Assembly: GCF_000972705.2 (NCBI RefSeq)
Contig: NZ_LATL02000301.1
Span: 8,078-72,077 of the forward strand
Reading direction: 5' to 3'
DNA: 64,000 bases
DNA from: Limnoraphis robusta CS-951
GTDB taxonomy: Bacteria > Cyanobacteriota > Cyanobacteriia > Cyanobacteriales > Microcoleaceae
Positions 54,397 to 63,996 of this stretch are shown piece by piece (position 1 is the stretch's first letter; every line of letters begins with the position of its first letter). Made by a program: the position numbers and the translations under genes. The notes below the pieces were generated by a model. That model worked only from the letters and a program-made list of their open reading frames with translations. It did not search any database and was not told the DNA's origin.

Positions 54397-57300
54397 TTAG
54401 AACAGAGTTACGAAATCATCTGCACTGATAACAGCAGCATCAACCCCGTTTAACGTGGCGATTAATTCGTTAGTATTGGCGATGCGAATAACTGTTGAAT
54501 TTCTATCTTGAGCGATCGCTAACTGTTCAAAGGTTAATTCTTTCCCTAATAATAGTTTATCAGTTCCGTTTTCAAAGTCAAACAAGAAATCACTTCCTGA
54601 ACCTATTACAAAAGTATCGCTTCCACTTTCACCTACGAGGGTATTATTTCCCAAATCACCACTAATAAAATCATTACCCTCTCCACCTACTAAGGTATCA
54701 TTTCCCTGACCTCCATACAATGTATCATCATCCGCACCTCCTAAAATCAAATCATCACCTAAATTTCCCAAGAGTAAATCTTTACCCTCTCCAGCGCAAA
54801 TACTATCATGATCTTGACCGCCATAAATACTATCATTTCCTACATTTCCAAATAATTCGTCAGATCCTTGATTTCCGAAAATTATATCATTGCCATCACT
54901 TCCACTAACAACATCATTTCCGATATCTCCAAACAGCCAATCTTCTCCTAAACCTCCCCAAAGGTAATCATTCTCTTGGCCGCCATAAAGACTATCTTGA
55001 CCGGAATTTCCCATCAAAGAGTCTTTCCCGAAATTGCCAAAAATCACATCATTTCCGTCTTGACTCCAAACAACATCATTATTTTGACCGCCATAAATGC
55101 TATCATTTCCTAAACCTGTATCAATGTAGTCGTTTGCTTGATTTCCAAAGATTAAATCATCGCCATCTCGACCATAAATATTGTCATCTCCCTCCATCCC
55201 AAAGATAGTATTATTATTTGAATTACCAATAATTTCGTCATTTTCAACGGTTCCTAATGTGAGTTCATTATCAGAAGCATTGATGGTTTGAACAACAGAA
55301 TTTGGGTTAGCTGTAATTTCAAGAATGGTTCGACATTTCCACTCAATATTAATGTCGTCAGGAGTTGGAATAGGTGTTGGAGTCGGTTGAGGTTCGGGAA
55401 CAGGTTCGGGTGTGGGAATAGGTTCGGGAACAGGTGCTGAGTTGACTACACCAGAAATAGCAAAGTTAAACGGGTTTTCATCGCTATCATTGGTGACAAA
55501 AGACAGTTCACCGTTAACAGTATTAGCAACCGTTGTATCAAGTTGAACTTGAAAAGTTCCTTGAGAACCCGCAGCAATAGTTGTCGGGAAAGTTCCTATT
55601 AAAGTTAACCCCGTCGGAAGTTGTAAGTCAGAAAGGGTTAATTCCGCAGTTCCGCTATTTTTCAGGGTGAATATTTGGCTAACTTCGCTTCCAACGGTTG
55701 AGGTTCCAAAGTCAAACGTTCCGGTATTATCTGAAATATTAATGCTACCATTAATAACTTCTATTTCGGGGATGGGGTTAGCAGCAACAACAGCAGAAAT
55801 AGCAAAGTTAAACGGGTTTTCATCGCTATCATTGCTGGTAAATGAAAGTTCACCGTTAACAGTATTCGCGACTGTTGTATCGAGTTGAACTTGAAAATTT
55901 CCTTGAGAACCCGCAGCAATAGTTGTCGGGAAAGTTCCTATTAAAGTTAACCCCGTCGGAAGTTGTAAGTCAGAAAGGGTTAATTCCGCAGTTCCGCTAT
56001 TTTTCAGGGTGAATATTTTGTTAACTTCGCTTCCAACGGTTGAGGTTCCAAAGTCAAACGTTCCGGTATTATCTGAAATATTAGTGGTATTTTGAACAAC
56101 TTCTATTTCGGGTAGCGGAAACACATATTCATAAGACCCAATATCAACAATTGCAACACCATTATTATCGCCATCTAACGGACGAATTTGACTGAGTTGG
56201 TCTGTTGTCGGTGCGTTAGTATTTGTTCCCGCATCAATAGCTGAACTTCCTGTTAGTAAAGGATGAACCCATATTCCATCAATCTCTTGTAATGCACCTA
56301 ATTTTGCATCAGCGACTAGAATATTTTGTGTGACCAATTCTGATTTTGGATGAGAGGTTAAACCGGGAAATTGTAGATTATTTCCACCATCAATTAACTG
56401 ACGACTGCTATGATGAGCAAAATCATTAAAGTCTGCATGATTATCAACAAAAATGGTATTGCTAACGGTAATGGGAATCAGATTATTCGGGTCCCAACTA
56501 AAAATTCCTCCGCCTATTCCTTGAGATGTATTATTAGCAATAGTAGTATTGGTAATATTAGTTGAGGAGTTAATTGTCATGGCTCCCCCATAAGCATCTC
56601 CCGTCGGATGTTCGGCTTTGTTCCCTGAAAAAGTGCTATTAATAATGTTAGATTGAGTTGATTTAACATCAATCCAAACACCTCCTCCACTAATCGCTAA
56701 ATTATCATCAAACGTCGTATTTTTAATGGTAGCTAAAGCAACATTTCCTGTTCTTAGTCCACCTCCGTTAGCAACTCCTTTATCATTTGCAATGACAGTA
56801 TTTTGAGTAAATCGGCTATTTTCAATCAAAATTTCGTCATTATCATAACCAAATAAAAATGCACCACCACCACTTCCAGCACCAATATTTCCCTGAAAGT
56901 AACTATTTTGAATTAACGCTGTACCGCCTGTTTTAGTTCCGTCGGGATAGGTGACTTTTAAACCATCAGTATAAACGGCTCCACCAAAACCGTGACCATT
57001 TGCACCAGCCCTAGTATCATTATTAATAAACTGGGAATTTTTGACAGTTAACCAACTGGCTAAACTGTTAATTGCGCCGCCATTTATTCCTTTGTTATTT
57101 TCAAAAATGCTATCTTCTAAGGTGAATTCTACATCTCTCACATGAATAGCACCTGCACCTTGTTCACTCAAGCTGAGGGTTCCATCATTATTGGTAAAAC
57201 GACTATTTTTAACAAGGGCTTTACTGAAGTGGTACACGGTTAATGCACCGCCTTCTCCGGCTTTGTTATTTTCAAATTCAACATTTTCAATGGTAATATT

Positions 57301-58266
57301 TGTTCGTCTTTCGGCAAAGATACCACCACCTCTATCCCCTAAGAGTTCGTTGGGGTTATTCGCGTAGCCATCCGCTATTTTGATATTTTTTAGACTAAAT
57401 GTGGTGTCTGGCTGTTGATGAAACACGCGAGAGATATTATTTCCACTTAGAGTTAAACCCGTAGCATTTACACCGTCAATAATCAGGTTTTTATTGATGT
57501 CTAATTCACCACTGGTTAACGTGATTTTTTGATTGGCTAAACTCGAGTCAAACTGAATAATATCTCCGGCTTGTGCGAGAGAAATAGCTTGCCTTAATGA
57601 ACCCAGTCCGTTATCATTAATATTGGTAACGGTGAGAACTGTAGCTAATATTCCTTCGTAAGCAGCTAAGATATCCGGGTTAATCGGTAAAGTCCCATGA
57701 ATTTCTCCCGTTTGATAGTTTAAGTTCCAAGTTCCGCCTAGTTTTGAATTTCCAATAATATCTGTTGATGCTGCGATATGAACGCCAGTTAATTCACTGA
57801 GTTTCAGCACGAAAACTGAACCAATTCCGGCTGCAACTTGACACCCATAGAGTAAAATATTAGCAGTTTTGGCAAGAACATTTTGCCAATCTTTTAACTG
57901 GTTTTGATATCGAGTAATCGTTTCGAGTTTAAGTTCCGCATTCCCTAGCAATAAACAACCCGGATGACCATGAGAAAGAATATGTATTTCATTAATTTCT
58001 GTGCAATACTGAAGTTTATGGATTTTTAGTGCTTCAGTAATTTGCTCAATTCCATCCTGCTGCGAGTCTAGAATAAAAACAGTTGTATTTGGATTGACTC
58101 CAGCTATTAAATTATGATAATATTCTAAACTAGCATCGATAAAGATAAGTGTTTCAGATTGAAAATTGTCACAGTGAGCGGCAATTTCATCAACACAAAT
58201 TGAAGAGAACATTGTTGATACTCCAAGAGGGTTTGTATTGGTAGATACGTCCCTGGAGTTATTCAT
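54397..58266 (-). CDS. Secreted DUF4347 / beta-helix / RTX calcium-binding protein
   Basis: A 1289-residue surface or secreted protein. Order: DUF4347 (about 35-205: ETLIFIDASLEYYHNLIAGV, INEIHILSHGHPGCLLLGNA), right-handed parallel beta-helix (about 215-690: GLGSLRQAISLAQAGDIIQF, then repeated NSxF..N units), two near-identical domains (about 720-950, period 114 residues, with FTLKNSGTAELTLSDLQLPT), a Pro-rich linker (VPEPIPTPEPVPEPQPTPTP), and RTX nonapeptide repeats (about 1010-1220: GNDSIYGGQNNDVVWSQDGN) binding calcium. There is no Sec signal; RTX repeats suggest type I secretion. Likely an adhesin or envelope protein; partner exporter not in window. Confidence 0.9.
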   Translation of the reverse strand: MNNSRDVSTNTNPLGVSTMFSSICVDEIAAHCDNFQSETLIFIDASLEYYHNLIAGVNPNTTVFILDSQQDGIEQITEALKIHKLQYCTEINEIHILSHGHPGCLLLGNAELKLETITRYQNQLKDWQNVLAKTANILLYGCQVAAGIGSVFVLKLSELTGVHIAASTDIIGNSKLGGTWNLNYQTGEIHGTLPINPDILAAYEGILATVLTVTNINDNGLGSLRQAISLAQAGDIIQFDSSLANQKITLTSGELDINKNLIIDGVNATGLTLSGNNISRVFHQQPDTTFSLKNIKIADGYANNPNELLGDRGGGIFAERRTNITIENVEFENNKAGEGGALTVYHFSKALVKNSRFTNNDGTLSLSEQGAGAIHVRDVEFTLEDSIFENNKGINGGAINSLASWLTVKNSQFINNDTRAGANGHGFGGAVYTDGLKVTYPDGTKTGGTALIQNSYFQGNIGAGSGGGAFLFGYDNDEILIENSRFTQNTVIANDKGVANGGGLRTGNVALATIKNTTFDDNLAISGGGVWIDVKSTQSNIINSTFSGNKAEHPTGDAYGGAMTINSSTNITNTTIANNTSQGIGGGIFSWDPNNLIPITVSNTIFVDNHADFNDFAHHSSRQLIDGGNNLQFPGLTSHPKSELVTQNILVADAKLGALQEIDGIWVHPLLTGSSAIDAGTNTNAPTTDQLSQIRPLDGDNNGVAIVDIGSYEYVFPLPEIEVVQNTTNISDNTGTFDFGTSTVGSEVNKIFTLKNSGTAELTLSDLQLPTGLTLIGTFPTTIAAGSQGNFQVQLDTTVANTVNGELSFTSNDSDENPFNFAISAVVAANPIPEIEVINGSINISDNTGTFDFGTSTVGSEVSQIFTLKNSGTAELTLSDLQLPTGLTLIGTFPTTIAAGSQGTFQVQLDTTVANTVNGELSFVTNDSDENPFNFAISGVVNSAPVPEPIPTPEPVPEPQPTPTPIPTPDDINIEWKCRTILEITANPNSVVQTINASDNELTLGTVENDEIIGNSNNNTIFGMEGDDNIYGRDGDDLIFGNQANDYIDTGLGNDSIYGGQNNDVVWSQDGNDVIFGNFGKDSLMGNSGQDSLYGGQENDYLWGGLGEDWLFGDIGNDVVSGSDGNDIIFGNQGSDELFGNVGNDSIYGGQDHDSICAGEGKDLLLGNLGDDLILGGADDDTLYGGQGNDTLVGGEGNDFISGDLGNNTLVGESGSDTFVIGSGSDFLFDFENGTDKLLLGKELTFEQLAIAQDRNSTVIRIANTNELIATLNGVDAAVISADDFVTLF
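55450..56105. repeat. Direct duplication of a 114-codon domain
   Basis: Two copies of an approximately 310-base block occur with a 342-base period, starting near 55450 and 55792. Long stretches are identical at the DNA level (for example AAGTTAAACGGGTTTTCATC at both). This points to recent duplication inside the RTX protein gene. The RTX region (about 54500-55260) also repeats at the DNA level. Confidence 0.8.
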
Positions 58267-58531
58267 TCAGGCTTATTTTTTAGAGAAGTTTTGATTTAAA
58301 TCTCATCTTTAAACCACTACAATTATCCTCGAACACCCCATCTAATGAGGTGCAAATAGCAAGCTTATATTGACTGAGAATAGAAAAGCTAAATTCTACC
58401 CGATCAAAAATAAATATGAGAGAAAATTGTGATCATCTAAAAGTCTCCAAGAGTTAAAGTGAAGGTAGATACACCCTTGGAACCCACTGCATTTTAATTC
58501 TGAAGCTTGATGAACCCTACCCGTAGTAAAT

Positions 58532-58575
58532 AGGTTGACACTTTCACCCAGCCACCCTCGGAAAGTGTCAAACCT
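58532..58575. repeat. Inverted repeat in the RTX-ankyrin gap
   Basis: AGGTTGACACTTTC (58532-58545) pairs with GAAAGTGTCAAACCT (58561-58575) with one bulge and a 15-base loop. It is a strong stem without a T-tract. The remainder of 58267-58769 contains no recognisable gene. Confidence 0.5.
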
Positions 58576-58769
58576 AACTGACTCAACAATCTACCACAGG
58601 AGTGTATTACCAAACCTAAACTAAATTTAGGTTATCTTTTTGAGTCCTATCTCTATTAATAACCGGGGTCGGGGTGAAATGTCTTCGGGAAATTTACGGA
58701 TTAATATGTGTTTATTTAACACCTACCTTTTTGCAAAAATCCGCATACTCTCCCCTAAAATAACAAACG

Positions 58770-60161
58770 TTAATCTTGAGCGTTAGCATTTCTCAGGTAT
58801 TTGGCGATCGCTTTATCACCTTGAAATTCTGCCAACATCAAAGCCGTACATCCGCCTTGATTTCTCAAATTCACATCAGCCCCCGCCTCAATTAAAGCTT
58901 GTACAGCCTCTAAATGCCCTCTGTGAGCCGCCCACATCAACGCTGTTGCTCCCACCTCATCCTGCTGGTTAACTTGCGCTCCGTGCGCTAACAACGCCCG
59001 CAAAACTGGTGTATATCCCCGTTCTCCTGCTTTCATCAGCGCTGTTTTTCCCGCATCAGCCGGAACATTGACATCAACCCCAGACTCTAGCAACACCTTC
59101 ACCGTTTCGAGATCATTGTGTAGAGTCGCCAGCGTCAAAGCTGTTTCCCCAAAAATTTTAGTCTTGAGGAGTTGAGGGAGGTTATCAGGAGAAACCCGTT
59201 GTAAAAGGCTGGCACAAATTGAGCTATAACCCTGTAATAACGCCACCATAACAGGCGTATCCCCCAGTCGGTTAGCGATACTGACATCAGCACCCCAACT
59301 CACAAGAAGTTCCACCATCGCGGCGTGTCCTTCCACAACTGCTAAATGTAGGGCTGTTTCTCCATCTTGATCTTGGGCTGCGATCTTAGCCCCCGCATCA
59401 AGAAGCTGAGAAGCGATCGCCACATTTCCAGAAGCGGCAGCCGCCATCAATGCAGTCCCCCCATCCTCAGTTGTCGCGTTCACATCAGCCCCAAATTGAA
59501 TCAGAGTTTTGACCATTTCGAGATGATTTAAGTCTACCGCTTGCATCAGGGGAGTTTCACCGTCATTGTTGGGGATGTTAATATTAATTCCAGCGCTGGC
59601 GATCACTTGAATTAGTTTAAGATTTCGCTGTTGTATTGCTTCGGTTAACACAGCAGAAATAAATTCCTGACTCCCAACAACGCTTTCTAGAAGAGTTTTA
59701 ATTCCATCCCAATGGCTAGCCGACAAAGCCAGAGTAAAAGCCGTTTGTTGTTGATGATCGCGAAGGTGAAGATCCGCACCAGCACTGACTAACAAGCGGA
59801 TCACCTCCACATTTCCCTTTAAGCAAGCCACCATCAGCGCCGTGCTACCGTTGGGGTTTTTCGCATTCACATTCGCCCCATGTGCCAACAATAACTTAAT
59901 CGTGTTGAGTTGACCATGAGCAACCGCCAACATTAAGGCTGTTAAACCATAGCGTTTGCTCGTGTAGTTAACTTCAGCTCCTTTTTCTAGTAAAGTTTGT
60001 ACGATGTCGATATAACCCGCTCGTGCGGCCAGCATCAAAACCGTAACACCATCTTGATCTTTGGCATTGGCGTTGACCCCTTTGGCGAGTAAGGCGCGGG
60101 TATGAATAATGTTCCCCGTCTTAACAGCCCGAATTAATGTACTGTCTTGTGTAGAACCCAT
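58770..60161 (-). CDS. Ankyrin-repeat protein
   Basis: A 463-residue protein built almost entirely from about 13 ankyrin repeats. Consensus units include DGVTVLMLAARAGYIDIVQT, GLTALMLAVAHGQLNTIKLL, GETALHLAVVEGHAAMVELL and GATALMWAAHRGHLEAVQAL. One unit in the middle (EFISAVLTEAIQQRNLKLIQ) is off-consensus. No signal peptide or enzymatic domain is present, so it is probably a cytosolic protein-binding scaffold. Full-length ankyrin-only proteins of this size recur in filamentous cyanobacteria. It is transcribed alone, with a repeat-rich spacer upstream. Confidence 0.93.
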   Translation of the reverse strand: MGSTQDSTLIRAVKTGNIIHTRALLAKGVNANAKDQDGVTVLMLAARAGYIDIVQTLLEKGAEVNYTSKRYGLTALMLAVAHGQLNTIKLLLAHGANVNAKNPNGSTALMVACLKGNVEVIRLLVSAGADLHLRDHQQQTAFTLALSASHWDGIKTLLESVVGSQEFISAVLTEAIQQRNLKLIQVIASAGININIPNNDGETPLMQAVDLNHLEMVKTLIQFGADVNATTEDGGTALMAAAASGNVAIASQLLDAGAKIAAQDQDGETALHLAVVEGHAAMVELLVSWGADVSIANRLGDTPVMVALLQGYSSICASLLQRVSPDNLPQLLKTKIFGETALTLATLHNDLETVKVLLESGVDVNVPADAGKTALMKAGERGYTPVLRALLAHGAQVNQQDEVGATALMWAAHRGHLEAVQALIEAGADVNLRNQGGCTALMLAEFQGDKAIAKYLRNANAQD

Positions 60162-60285
60162 GAACGTCTCTCATCCTACTCGGTAAAGAGGACTGCACAA
60201 ACACCCTCCCGAGAGGAGGGTTACGCAATTTAATATACACCTTGCATATTCTCAGGAACCTCCAAAAACCGTCAATCCCCATTTT

Positions 60286-60490
60286 TCAGTGACCAGTTAC
60301 CAGTTACCAGTTACCAGTGAACAGTTACCAGTAAACAGTTACCAGTAAACAGTTACCAGTAAACAGTTGTCCCAACTCCCAACTCCCAACTCCCAATTGC
60401 CTATTCCCAATTGCCTATTCCCTATTCCCTCTCCCCTCTTGCCTTTTGCCTCTTGCCTCTTGCAAGATTGCCTATTCACTGATCACTGTA
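60286..60490. repeat. Heptamer-type tandem repeat tract
   Basis: Consecutive arrays of ACCAGTT/AACAGTT, then CAACTCC, then TTGCCTATTCCC and CTCTTGCC units fill most of the gap 60162-60542. They are short tandem repeats of the cyanobacterial STRR kind and share units with 5411-5566 and 40396-40430. No gene is apparent. Confidence 0.7.
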
Positions 60491-60542
60491 AAAGCTGTTA
60501 TGCTAAGTTTTATGAAGTTTCTTAATCCAACCGGAGAACACT

Positions 60543-61013
60543 ATGGAGCTGCCTATTCCTGAGTCTGTAAAACCCTGGCTCAATTTTTTTCATCCTGTTT
60601 TAATGTTTGTTTTGCTTGCTCTAACCGTTTATGCCCTGTATTTAGGGATTCAAATTCGCCGAACCCGCAGTGCTGAAGGTGAGGTCAAAAAAGAATTAAT
60701 CAAAGGGAAGTTTAACCTCAAACACCATCAAGTTGGCTCTCTGTTGCTGGCTTTTATGGTGTTAGGAACTTTGGGAGGAATGGCAGTCACCTATATTAAC
60801 AACAATAAATTATTTGTCGGCCCACACCTACTCGCAGGGCTAGGAATGACCGGGATGATTGCTATTTCAGCCTCTTTAACGCCCTGGATGCAAAAAGGAT
60901 TTGATTGGGCCAGATACACTCACATTGCTCTTAATGTCACCTTGCTGGGATTATTTAGCTGGCAAGCCTTAAGCGGAATTGAAATTCTCCAGCGCATTAT
61001 CAGCAAAATGTAA
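60543..61013 (+). CDS. DUF4079 family membrane protein
   Basis: A 156-residue cyanobacterial membrane protein with about four helices: residues 15-35 (FHPVLMFVLLALTVYALYLG), 64-83 (VGSLLLAFMVLGTLGGMAVT), 92-112 and 125-148. Conserved histidines at FFHPVLMF, NLKHHQVGSL, VGPHLLAG and YTHIALNV could bind haem, like cytochrome b561-type folds. I match it to DUF4079 from memory. Function is not established. It is transcribed alone; a short TTAATCCAACCGGAG Shine-Dalgarno lies upstream. Confidence 0.8.
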   Translation: MELPIPESVKPWLNFFHPVLMFVLLALTVYALYLGIQIRRTRSAEGEVKKELIKGKFNLKHHQVGSLLLAFMVLGTLGGMAVTYINNNKLFVGPHLLAGLGMTGMIAISASLTPWMQKGFDWARYTHIALNVTLLGLFSWQALSGIEILQRIISKM

Positions 61014-61147
61014 ACCCAATGTAGACTTTGTGCTGAAACTGGGACTGATCATCAGTAAGAGGCAAAAGGGAAAGGAAGCCGAAAAAACCATCTCCGTTTC
61101 CAGAGCCTTTAACCTTTTGCCTTCTTCTGTGTGAGCTTCATTTCGTC

Positions 61148-61888
61148 TCAACTCATGCCTTTTTTGCGCTTTCCCTGAGTCAGAAAGGCAAGATTCTCTG
61201 TGGTATGAAAATCCATCTGAGTTTTGTAACTTAAGCGTCGAGACACTTGCTTGACAATTTGAGCCAAAAGGCGATCGCCTGTTTTTTGAATGATCGACTC
61301 AGACATTGCCAGAATAAACTTAGGAAACTTCACCCCAACATACAAATCTAATGTCCATTGCGCCCCAGTAATGGCGATTGGACGTTGAGCGGGCTTGATC
61401 CCCTGTTCTTGACAAAATTCATCAATGGGCAATTCCACTAATTTCATCGTCGCTTGAAAATCAATTTCATATCCCGGAGGAGTATAGCCGGGAATGGGAA
61501 CACTGCGAATGCGGTAGATTCCCTGTTCATCGGGTGGGACTAACTCTAAGCCAATCCGAGCCTCAACCTGATAGCCAAAGGAACCAAAACGACCAATTAA
61601 CAGATCATAGGAGTTCTCGCCGATAGGCTGAGTTTGCATGGGTTCCGCACACCGACAAAACCAACCTTGATGGTTGCTGAGATATTCCCCAACCCGATCT
61701 AAGTCAGCATACATTTCCATGCAATCCTCAAACCGAGTGTAGAACCAAGTGGGTTCAACCTGATCTAATCCCACTCTATCGGTCTGTTCCGCTTGAGGAA
61801 AACTCAAAGCGTCAGTTAAAAACTCTTCAGAAATCGCTGCCGATTGTAGGTTAACCGAATTTTGGTGCATCATGGGTTCTCCTGCCAT
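61148..61888 (-). CDS. DUF1997 family protein
   Basis: A 246-residue soluble protein matching DUF1997, a family conserved in cyanobacteria and plastids: FEDCMEMYADLDRVGEYLSN, then GSFGYQVEARIGLELVPPDE and YRIRSVPIPGYTPPGYEIDF. The fold may be SRPBCC-like lipid or ligand binding. No catalytic site is visible. The annotated ATG gives MAGEPMMHQNS; the internal MM pair 15-18 bases downstream is an alternative. It is convergent with the DUF4079 gene, with a 134-base spacer that lacks a clear terminator. Confidence 0.8.
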   Translation of the reverse strand: MAGEPMMHQNSVNLQSAAISEEFLTDALSFPQAEQTDRVGLDQVEPTWFYTRFEDCMEMYADLDRVGEYLSNHQGWFCRCAEPMQTQPIGENSYDLLIGRFGSFGYQVEARIGLELVPPDEQGIYRIRSVPIPGYTPPGYEIDFQATMKLVELPIDEFCQEQGIKPAQRPIAITGAQWTLDLYVGVKFPKFILAMSESIIQKTGDRLLAQIVKQVSRRLSYKTQMDFHTTENLAFLTQGKRKKGMS

Positions 61889-62034
61889 ATGATCTGCCTA
61901 ACTCCAGAATGCCTTTTCTTAAGGTCTGATGGCTACAATGAAAATACTGAACTTTTCAAATTTACCCTGATACAGTTTAACGTCTATACTCAGCATATTC
62001 ATCTAGAGTTGACCTGATAATCGCTACTAACTAG

Positions 62035-62200
62035 AGGAAAAAAATCATCCCCTCAAGGGGTGACAAGTAACTTGAAAGGTAGACTAGGTGTTCGGTGCAA
62101 GGTTTTGGAGCTAGGGAAAATGCAGGCTGTCCGGGAAGGACTGTGGGTGACTCCCGCCCTAATTCCCTATTTCTAATTTTTAGATTTTTTTCCCAACCTC
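62035..62200 (+). ncRNA. Possible structured RNA upstream of small unknown gene
   Basis: Within the 409-base gap 61889-62297, a GC-rich segment contains GTCC-GGGAA-GGAC and GGG-TGACT-CCC hairpins, a possible TAGGG/CCCTA closing stem, and ends in CTAATTTTTAGATTTTTTT. It could be a small RNA with terminator or a leader for the gene at 62298. I do not recognise the family. Confidence 0.3.
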
Positions 62201-62297
62201 CTCTCAATTGCTAAAATTGACCGAAAAAAACCTCCAATGGGCGGAAGCTCAATTAAGTTGGATTGTATAAAGTCTCAAATGAGGAGCAATAGAAGCG

Positions 62298-62675
62298 ATG
62301 ACAGTCGATAAATACCAGGTTTTAGTCGAGCAACGTTACGCACGGGCTGGATTTGTTTTAACTCAACTGATTGAAACCGAATGGCGACGGGTGTTGCGAG
62401 AACTCGATTCCCTGGATATAGACTCAGGTGATGTATCGAGAGCGGCTCGTTTGATCGGACAATATCAAATGCTCGATCAATTAATGGCGGCTTTGTCCGA
62501 AGGGAGTTTGAGTTCGGATTATGAAATAGAAGCTCAATGGCGTCATAAACTGGTTGAACGGGTGATCGAAGGATTTGGTCTACAGATGAATACACCTCCA
62601 TCCTCACTCAGAAGATACAAAAGTCTAGCCCAACAAGTCGCTGAGATTTGTGGACTTGAGGTGATCAAAGACTAA
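62298..62675 (+). CDS. Conserved-looking hypothetical protein
   Basis: A 125-residue helical protein, not recognised. Regular charged helices (YARAGFVLTQLIETEWRRVL, SRAARLIGQYQMLDQLMAAL, WRHKLVERVIEGFGLQMNT) suggest a compact bundle, with no membrane segment or catalytic motif. The reading frame has ordinary cyanobacterial codon use. It lies downstream of a candidate structured RNA (62035-62200) and convergent with a DUF2288 gene. The ATG follows GAGGAGCAATAGAAGCG, a reasonable though distant Shine-Dalgarno. Confidence 0.72.
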   Translation: MTVDKYQVLVEQRYARAGFVLTQLIETEWRRVLRELDSLDIDSGDVSRAARLIGQYQMLDQLMAALSEGSLSSDYEIEAQWRHKLVERVIEGFGLQMNTPPSSLRRYKSLAQQVAEICGLEVIKD

Positions 62676-62741
62676 AATCTTGAAAAGAAGATCGGGGAGG
62701 ATCAACTCGCTCTACAACTCAATCTTCTCCTCCCCCATTCT

Positions 62742-63041
62742 TCAACTGGAAGCGGAGAGTTCCTGGACTAAGATAAAAGGCTGGACAATCAAAGCATTAA
62801 ACCGTTTAGCCCGGTTATCATTCCAAGCGCTTACCTGTTGAGCAGAGGGTTTGGCAATCAGTTGTTCACTGATCCAATGCTGTACAGAAGATGTATTATC
62901 GTTCGCGATCGCTTCGCCGACATCAAGTAAATCCATTGTCTCGTTGACAACCACAACCGCATCGCGATCATTATGGGGAATCAACCATTCCCATGTCGCT
63001 TCATCTAAATTTTCTGCAAGTTGTTCTCTCAATTCCTGCAT
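62742..63041 (-). CDS. DUF2288 family protein
   Basis: A 99-residue protein that fits the DUF2288 pattern: LREQLAENLDEATWEWLIPH, then DAVVVVNETMDLLDVGEAIA and QHWISEQLIAKPSAQQVSAW. Length is typical of the family. No function is known for it and no active-site motif is seen. AGGAAAT precedes the ATG at the usual spacing. It lies between the small unknown gene (convergent) and the acyltransferase gene upstream on the same strand. Confidence 0.82.
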   Translation of the reverse strand: MQELREQLAENLDEATWEWLIPHNDRDAVVVVNETMDLLDVGEAIANDNTSSVQHWISEQLIAKPSAQQVSAWNDNRAKRFNALIVQPFILVQELSASS

Positions 63042-63136
63042 GATATTTCCTGTGTTCTTCGCTACAGCCTTCTAGAAAGACATTCTGTTAGTCTAACGCT
63101 AGCTGCACCGATTTTGTCAGTTCTGATTAGACTCGC

Positions 63137-63772
63137 TCACCGCCCTAAGTCATGCAACCCGTTAAGAATATCAGCACATTTTTGGGTGATTGCTTCGAGT
63201 TCTTGGCGTTGAGTTGAACGAGGCGGATCAATCAGCTCACCCACACGCACCGTTACAGGAACAGGTCGAGGCATCCCAGAGCCTTCTTGAAGTATGGCAT
63301 GAGTTCCCCATACACAGACGGGTAATAAAGGTGCTTCTGCTTTAGCTGCAATTAAAGCTGCACCCAGTTTCGGGTTGTGAATGCGACCATCTGGAGTGCG
63401 CGTCCCTTCCATAAATAAACCTGCCGCCCAACCTTGTTCTAGATAATCAAGAGCGGCCCGAATGGCGCTGCGGTCTGAGGCTCCCCGTTTCACCGGATAA
63501 GCCCCATACAAGCGGATGGCATCCTTCAAAATGGGAACTTTGAAGAGTTCTTCTTTTGCCATGAATGCCACCGGCCTTCCCATAGAGCTAGCAACGATAG
63601 GGGGATCGAAATCACTCGCATGATTACTAACGATAATCACTCGTCCCTGCTGAGGCATCCGTTCCAATCCATGAATCCGTCCTCGAAAGTACAGATGAAA
63701 CATCGGTCTGACAACTGACTGCCTGAACAGTTGGTAGAAAAATAAACTCTTGAGGGGTTCTCGATTCGCCAC
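63137..63772 (-). CDS. plsC: 1-acyl-sn-glycerol-3-phosphate acyltransferase
   Basis: A 211-residue PlsC/LPLAT-family enzyme from a GTG start. The HX4D motif is VSNHASDFDPPIVASSM near residue 50, and the second substrate motif FMEGTRTPDGRIHNPKLG lies near 118-135. It adds the second acyl chain to lysophosphatidic acid in membrane-lipid synthesis. A hydrophobic patch suggests peripheral membrane association. Cyanobacteria usually have more than one PlsC paralogue, so chain preference is unknown. Upstream (63773-64000) no further gene is visible. Confidence 0.9.
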   Translation of the reverse strand: MANREPLKSLFFYQLFRQSVVRPMFHLYFRGRIHGLERMPQQGRVIIVSNHASDFDPPIVASSMGRPVAFMAKEELFKVPILKDAIRLYGAYPVKRGASDRSAIRAALDYLEQGWAAGLFMEGTRTPDGRIHNPKLGAALIAAKAEAPLLPVCVWGTHAILQEGSGMPRPVPVTVRVGELIDPPRSTQRQELEAITQKCADILNGLHDLGR

Positions 63773-63909
63773 TGCTGATGAACTTTTGATCAGAATTGAT
63801 ATTAGACTATCAGGTTTTTGACCCCGTTTGATGACTTAAAACCTTCAGGGGGCGACAAGGTACTCAAAAGCCTTGTCCAGATGCTGTTAGAGCGGTTTTC
63901 CTTAGAAAA

Positions 63910-63996
63910 AAAATCCCCGTTGTCGAGCTAGTCACCTCAGCCTTACTCGCCCCAGGGCTGGCGCAATTCTAAGCAAGAAATTGTCGGGGTTGATGG
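63910..63996 (-). ncRNA. Possible terminator or small RNA at window end
   Basis: Read on the minus strand, CCCCGACAA near 63995 can pair with a CGGGG near 63919, followed by ATTTTTTTTC. A GACAAGG/CCTTGTC stem lies further on at about 63855-63880. This could be a small RNA with intrinsic terminator, or the 3' end of a transcript entering from outside the window. Confidence 0.3.

Noticed and set aside
60286..60490. Tandem repeats considered as a CRISPR array
   Set aside because: Repeat units are 7-12 bases, contiguous, without regular unique spacers, and there are no cas genes in the window.
62090..62165. Cobalamin riboswitch suggested by CGGTGCAAGG followed by GGAGCT
   Set aside because: The B12 box and core spacing do not match, and no cobalamin-related gene follows.
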